Assembly: GCF_001654965.1 (NCBI RefSeq)
Contig: NZ_LXEV01000018.1
Span: forward strand, 1-64,000
Length of the DNA stretch: 64,000 nt
From: Proteus hauseri ATCC 700826
Lineage (GTDB): Bacteria > Pseudomonadota > Gammaproteobacteria > Enterobacterales > Enterobacteriaceae
Reading direction: 5' to 3'
Numbering within the stretch: position 1 is the first letter of the stretch; the number at the start of each line of letters is the position of its first letter. Below, in pieces: positions 61,426 through 64,000 of the stretch. The translations under genes were made by a program, and so were the position numbers. The notes under the pieces were generated by a model. It saw only the letters and a program-made list of their open reading frames with translations. It searched no databases and had not been told where the DNA came from.

Positions 61426-61502
61426 TGGTGGCTACGACGGGATTCGAACCTGTGACCCCAACATTATGAGTGTTGTGCTCTAACCAGCTGAGCTACGTAG
61501 CC
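61426..61502 (-). tRNA. metT: tRNA-Met (CAU), elongator, first gene
   Basis: 77 nt with CCA; anticodon CAT. Acceptor stem GGCTACG/CGTAGCC, a compensated variant of the downstream Met gene. Confidence 0.96.
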
Positions 61503-61534
61503 ATCTTTTTTTGCATAACCTTCGTCGGCGTTGC

Positions 61535-61570
61535 GGGGCGCATTATGCGTATTACAGACAATTCCGTCAA
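61535..61570 (-). promoter_or_regulatory. Promoter of the tRNA operon
   Basis: Minus-strand -35 TTGACG (61570-61565), 17-bp spacer, -10 CATAAT (61547-61542), then a GC-rich discriminator GCGCCCC. This is the pattern of stable-RNA promoters under stringent control. The first tRNA begins about 35 bases downstream of the discriminator. Confidence 0.85.
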
Positions 61571-61909
61571 CTGCTTTTTGCATTAATTTTCAAGAAACGT
61601 GTCCGTTTGCTCGATGGTTAATCATTTTGTCGAAAAAAGATCCAAAAAACAACCTTGCTGATGAAAAATATAATAAAAAAATGCGGTGAGAAGAATTTAA
61701 TAAAAAGAAAAAACAAAGGAATAAGAGAAGCGGCCAGTATTAATATGGCGTAAGAAAGCGATGAAATGGCTAAATAAAAAAAGCACAGTAAAAATAGCTG
61801 CGCTTATTTATTATATTCTGTAGTTACTTGCTGAATATTAAACAATTTCAGCTCTCAAACAGCATAAATTTCTTGTTTTTCTTACAATGGCTGGTTTTAA
61901 GTTAAAAAG
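61571..61909. other. Intergenic region between nagC and the tRNA promoter
   Basis: About 340 AT-rich bases. No clear nagC terminator and no reading frame were found. The place of E. coli nagD and asnB is empty. Confidence 0.55.
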
Positions 61910-63142
61910 TTACTTTTCTAGTAGGTGCTGGAGAAGTTCTCCATTGAGCATCGCTCGTTTTGTTAGTGCAAAGGCACCAATTGCAGAACGATGGTCAAGC
62001 TCTGAAATTACCACCGGTAGTTCTTCTCTAAATTCCTTTAACACTTGTGTGTTAATACAGCTTTGAATAGAAGGGAATAATATTTCAGCAGCTTCTGTTA
62101 ACTCACCTGCAAGTACAACTTTTTGTGGATTAAATAAGTTGATGGCAATGGCTATCGCTTTACCTAAATGTAAGCCTACTTGTTTAATCGTCTCAACGGC
62201 CAATGGATCATTTTTTACTGCCGCACGGCAGATGTCTTGGATTTGACATTGCGTTGGCGATAAGTACTGGCTTGGATAGCCTTGTTCCAGCTGGTAGCGT
62301 ACTTTTGCTTCTATCGCGGGATTCGAAGCTATTGTTTCTAAGCAACCAAAATTACCACAGTGGCATCGCTCACCAAGAGGATCTATTTGGATATGGCCAA
62401 TTTCGCCTAAGTTGCCTCGTTGGTTGAGTAAGATCTTATTATTAATAATAACACCAGCACCGGCACCTCGATGAATGCGCACTAATAAGGAGTCTTCACA
62501 ATTGCGGGTAGCACCAAAGTAATTTTCTGCTAAGGCTAGGCTGCGAATATCGTGTCCCGCATAACAAGGAAGGTTAAAGCGTTTTTCTAGGCTTTCAACT
62601 AATGCCCAATTATCCACCTTCATATGAGGCATATAACGGACAATTCCTTTATTAGGATCAACCAATCCCGGCAAAATCACTGAAATAGAAATAAGCTCAC
62701 GAATGCGACGTTGATTTTGTTTAATAAAATCATCAATAGCATTAATGAGTCGTAGTTCTATTTCATGCTGAGTGCTTTGTTCGATAGGATAGTGCTGATC
62801 AACCAACACTTTGCCTGAAAGATCATAAAGCGCAAGAGTGACATCGTTACGTCCTAAACGCACACTCACTGTATTGAAGTTACGATGCTCAACGACAATA
62901 GAAATTGCACGACGCCCGCCGGTTGAAGCTTGTTGATCAACTTCTTTAATTAATCCGCGCTCTAGTAGCTGACGAGTAATCTTAGTGACACTGGCAGGGG
63001 CCAACTGACTTTGTTCGGCAATTTGGATACGGGAAATCGGCCCGTGTTGATCAATTAGCCGGTAAACTATCGCACTGTTAAGTTGCTTAACAAGATCGAT
63101 ATTGCCAATTTGCGTTTCAGTGTTGTTATGACTCATCAGCAT
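61910..63142 (-). CDS. nagC: N-acetylglucosamine repressor NagC
   Basis: ROK-family repressor of the nag and related amino-sugar genes, released by GlcNAc-6-phosphate. The winged helix at the N-terminus reads GPISRIQIAEQSQLAPASVTK, and the ROK zinc motif is CHCGNFGCLE preceded by GEIGHIQIDPLGE. The ATG at 63142 is preferred (GGGTG upstream), with a GTG at 63148 and an ATG at 63136 as alternatives. It follows nagA closely. Confidence 0.95.
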   Translation of the reverse strand: MLMSHNNTETQIGNIDLVKQLNSAIVYRLIDQHGPISRIQIAEQSQLAPASVTKITRQLLERGLIKEVDQQASTGGRRAISIVVEHRNFNTVSVRLGRNDVTLALYDLSGKVLVDQHYPIEQSTQHEIELRLINAIDDFIKQNQRRIRELISISVILPGLVDPNKGIVRYMPHMKVDNWALVESLEKRFNLPCYAGHDIRSLALAENYFGATRNCEDSLLVRIHRGAGAGVIINNKILLNQRGNLGEIGHIQIDPLGERCHCGNFGCLETIASNPAIEAKVRYQLEQGYPSQYLSPTQCQIQDICRAAVKNDPLAVETIKQVGLHLGKAIAIAINLFNPQKVVLAGELTEAAEILFPSIQSCINTQVLKEFREELPVVISELDHRSAIGAFALTKRAMLNGELLQHLLEK

Positions 63143-63151
63143 ATACACCCA

Positions 63152-64000
63152 TTAGTTATCTGTTATTTCAATACCATTGACAAAAGTAGTACAAAGGTTG
63201 AAGTCCTTATCAAATGAAGTGAGGTTAGCAACCTTTCCTGCTTCAATTGTGCCTAGTTCTTTATCAGCGCCGATAGCTCGAGCAGGATAAAGTGTTGCCA
63301 TTCGCAATGTTTCATCTAATGGAATGCCAACATGAATAACGCTATTTTTTATCGCATCAATCATGGTAAGCGATGAGCCACTTAATGTGCCATCAGCATC
63401 AACACAAAGACCATTACGATAATATATGGTTTTTCCTGCGAAAACGAAGCTATCCATCTCATTTTTATTAGGATCTAGCCCAGCAGGTGCGGTTGCATCC
63501 GTTACTAAGAGCAGCTTTTCGCCTTTTAAACGTTTACTGTTACGAATATTTGCCCATGAAACATGTAAGCCGTCGGCAATTATACCAGCATATACCTCTG
63601 GTGTATCATAAATAGCGCCAACTAAGCCTGGACCTCGGCCTGTAATATAAGGCATGGCATTATAAAGATGGGTCGATAATGAAATCCCCGTACGGAATCC
63701 TTTACGAGCTTCTTCATATGTAGAGTTAGAATGGCCAGCTGAAACAACAATGCCTGCTTGAATTAATTGACGGATATATTTTTCATCAACCATTTCAGGT
63801 GCAAGAGTGATTTTAGTAATAACGTCGGCGTTATGACACAAATAGTCAATCATCTCAGTACTTGGCTGGCGAATAAATTGAGGATCGTGGGTCCCTTTTT
63901 TAATCACATTAATATAAGGGCCTTCTAAATGCAGACCTAATACCTTATTTTTATGTTTCTTCATATAGGTACGAGTTGCTTCAATCCCTATTTTCATTAA
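63152..64000 (-). CDS. nagA: N-acetylglucosamine-6-phosphate deacetylase, 5' end outside window
   Basis: Converts GlcNAc-6-P to glucosamine-6-P. The visible 282 residues are the C-terminal three quarters and stay open to the window edge. Metal and substrate residues are in [50 protein letters not shown] and [10 protein letters not shown]. The frame ends nine bases before nagC, so the two are cotranscribed. Confidence 0.96.
   Translation of the reverse strand, partial: LMKIGIEATRTYMKKHKNKVLGLHLEGPYINVIKKGTHDPQFIRQPSTEMIDYLCHNADVITKITLAPEMVDEKYIRQLIQAGIVVSAGHSNSTYEEARKGFRTGISLSTHLYNAMPYITGRGPGLVGAIYDTPEVYAGIIADGLHVSWANIRNSKRLKGEKLLLVTDATAPAGLDPNKNEMDSFVFAGKTIYYRNGLCVDADGTLSGSSLTMIDAIKNSVIHVGIPLDETLRMATLYPARAIGADKELGTIEAGKVANLTSFDKDFNLCTTFVNGIEITDN

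Overview
The window is chromosomal DNA from an enteric gammaproteobacterium of the family Morganellaceae, most likely the genus Proteus. The base composition is AT-rich. Nearly every gene has a close Escherichia coli counterpart by length and motifs, but E. coli blocks that lie far apart are joined here. The scsABCD locus encodes a ScsC of 243 residues with a long N-terminal helix and linker, like the trimeric ScsC described from Proteus mirabilis. The species cannot be fixed from the sequence alone.

Layout. 1-6.9 kb: yfiM (cut by the window edge), pssA, pat (yfiQ), tapT (yfiP) and yfiF, the E. coli yfiM-to-yfiF block but without trxC. 6.9-12.1 kb: the emrR-emrA-emrB efflux operon and a YgaY-like MFS transporter. 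12.3-19.4 kb: an accessory insertion with a ynbA-ynbC-ynbD-like membrane-lipid cluster, an unknown 130-residue membrane protein and, divergently, a TonB-dependent receptor behind a perfect Fur box. 19.4-22.9 kb: proVWX osmoprotectant uptake. 23.5-27.4 kb: nrdHIEF class Ib ribonucleotide reductase with paired NrdR boxes and a Fur box. 27.6-43 kb: ogt, cspE, crcB, then the lipoate and cell-elongation block (lipA, lipB, ybeD, dacA, rlpA, mrdB, mrdA, rlmH, rsfS) and nadD-holA-lptE-leuS. 43-46.4 kb: gltIJKL glutamate/aspartate uptake. 46.7-51.2 kb: insertion with scsABCD and an unknown gene made of two repeats. 51.2-58.1 kb: lnt-corC-ybeY-ybeZ-miaB and divergent ubiF. 58.2-60.5 kb: frmR-frmA-fghA formaldehyde detoxification. 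60.7-61.5 kb: a seven-gene tRNA operon. 61.9-64 kb: nagC and the 3' part of nagA.

How the genes work together. Most of the window is housekeeping: envelope biogenesis (PssA, PBP2, RodA, RlpA, PBP5, LptE, Lnt), cofactors (LipA/LipB, NadD, UbiF), translation (LeuS, MiaB, RlmH, RsfS, YbeY, tRNAs) and nutrient uptake. Iron status links two loci through visible Fur boxes: the TonB receptor and nrdHIEF, whose product is the manganese-compatible reductase used under iron limitation.

The least explained parts are the ynb-like cluster (altered CDP-alcohol phosphotransferase motif, no ynbB, an extra small membrane protein), the two-repeat protein at 50.5-51.2 kb, and the tRNA operon, in which the last place is held by a tRNA-Leu and no CUG-reading tRNA-Gln is present. 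Several operons also carry long stem-loops in their intercistronic gaps. I saw no CRISPR array, insertion sequence, prophage or rRNA gene.
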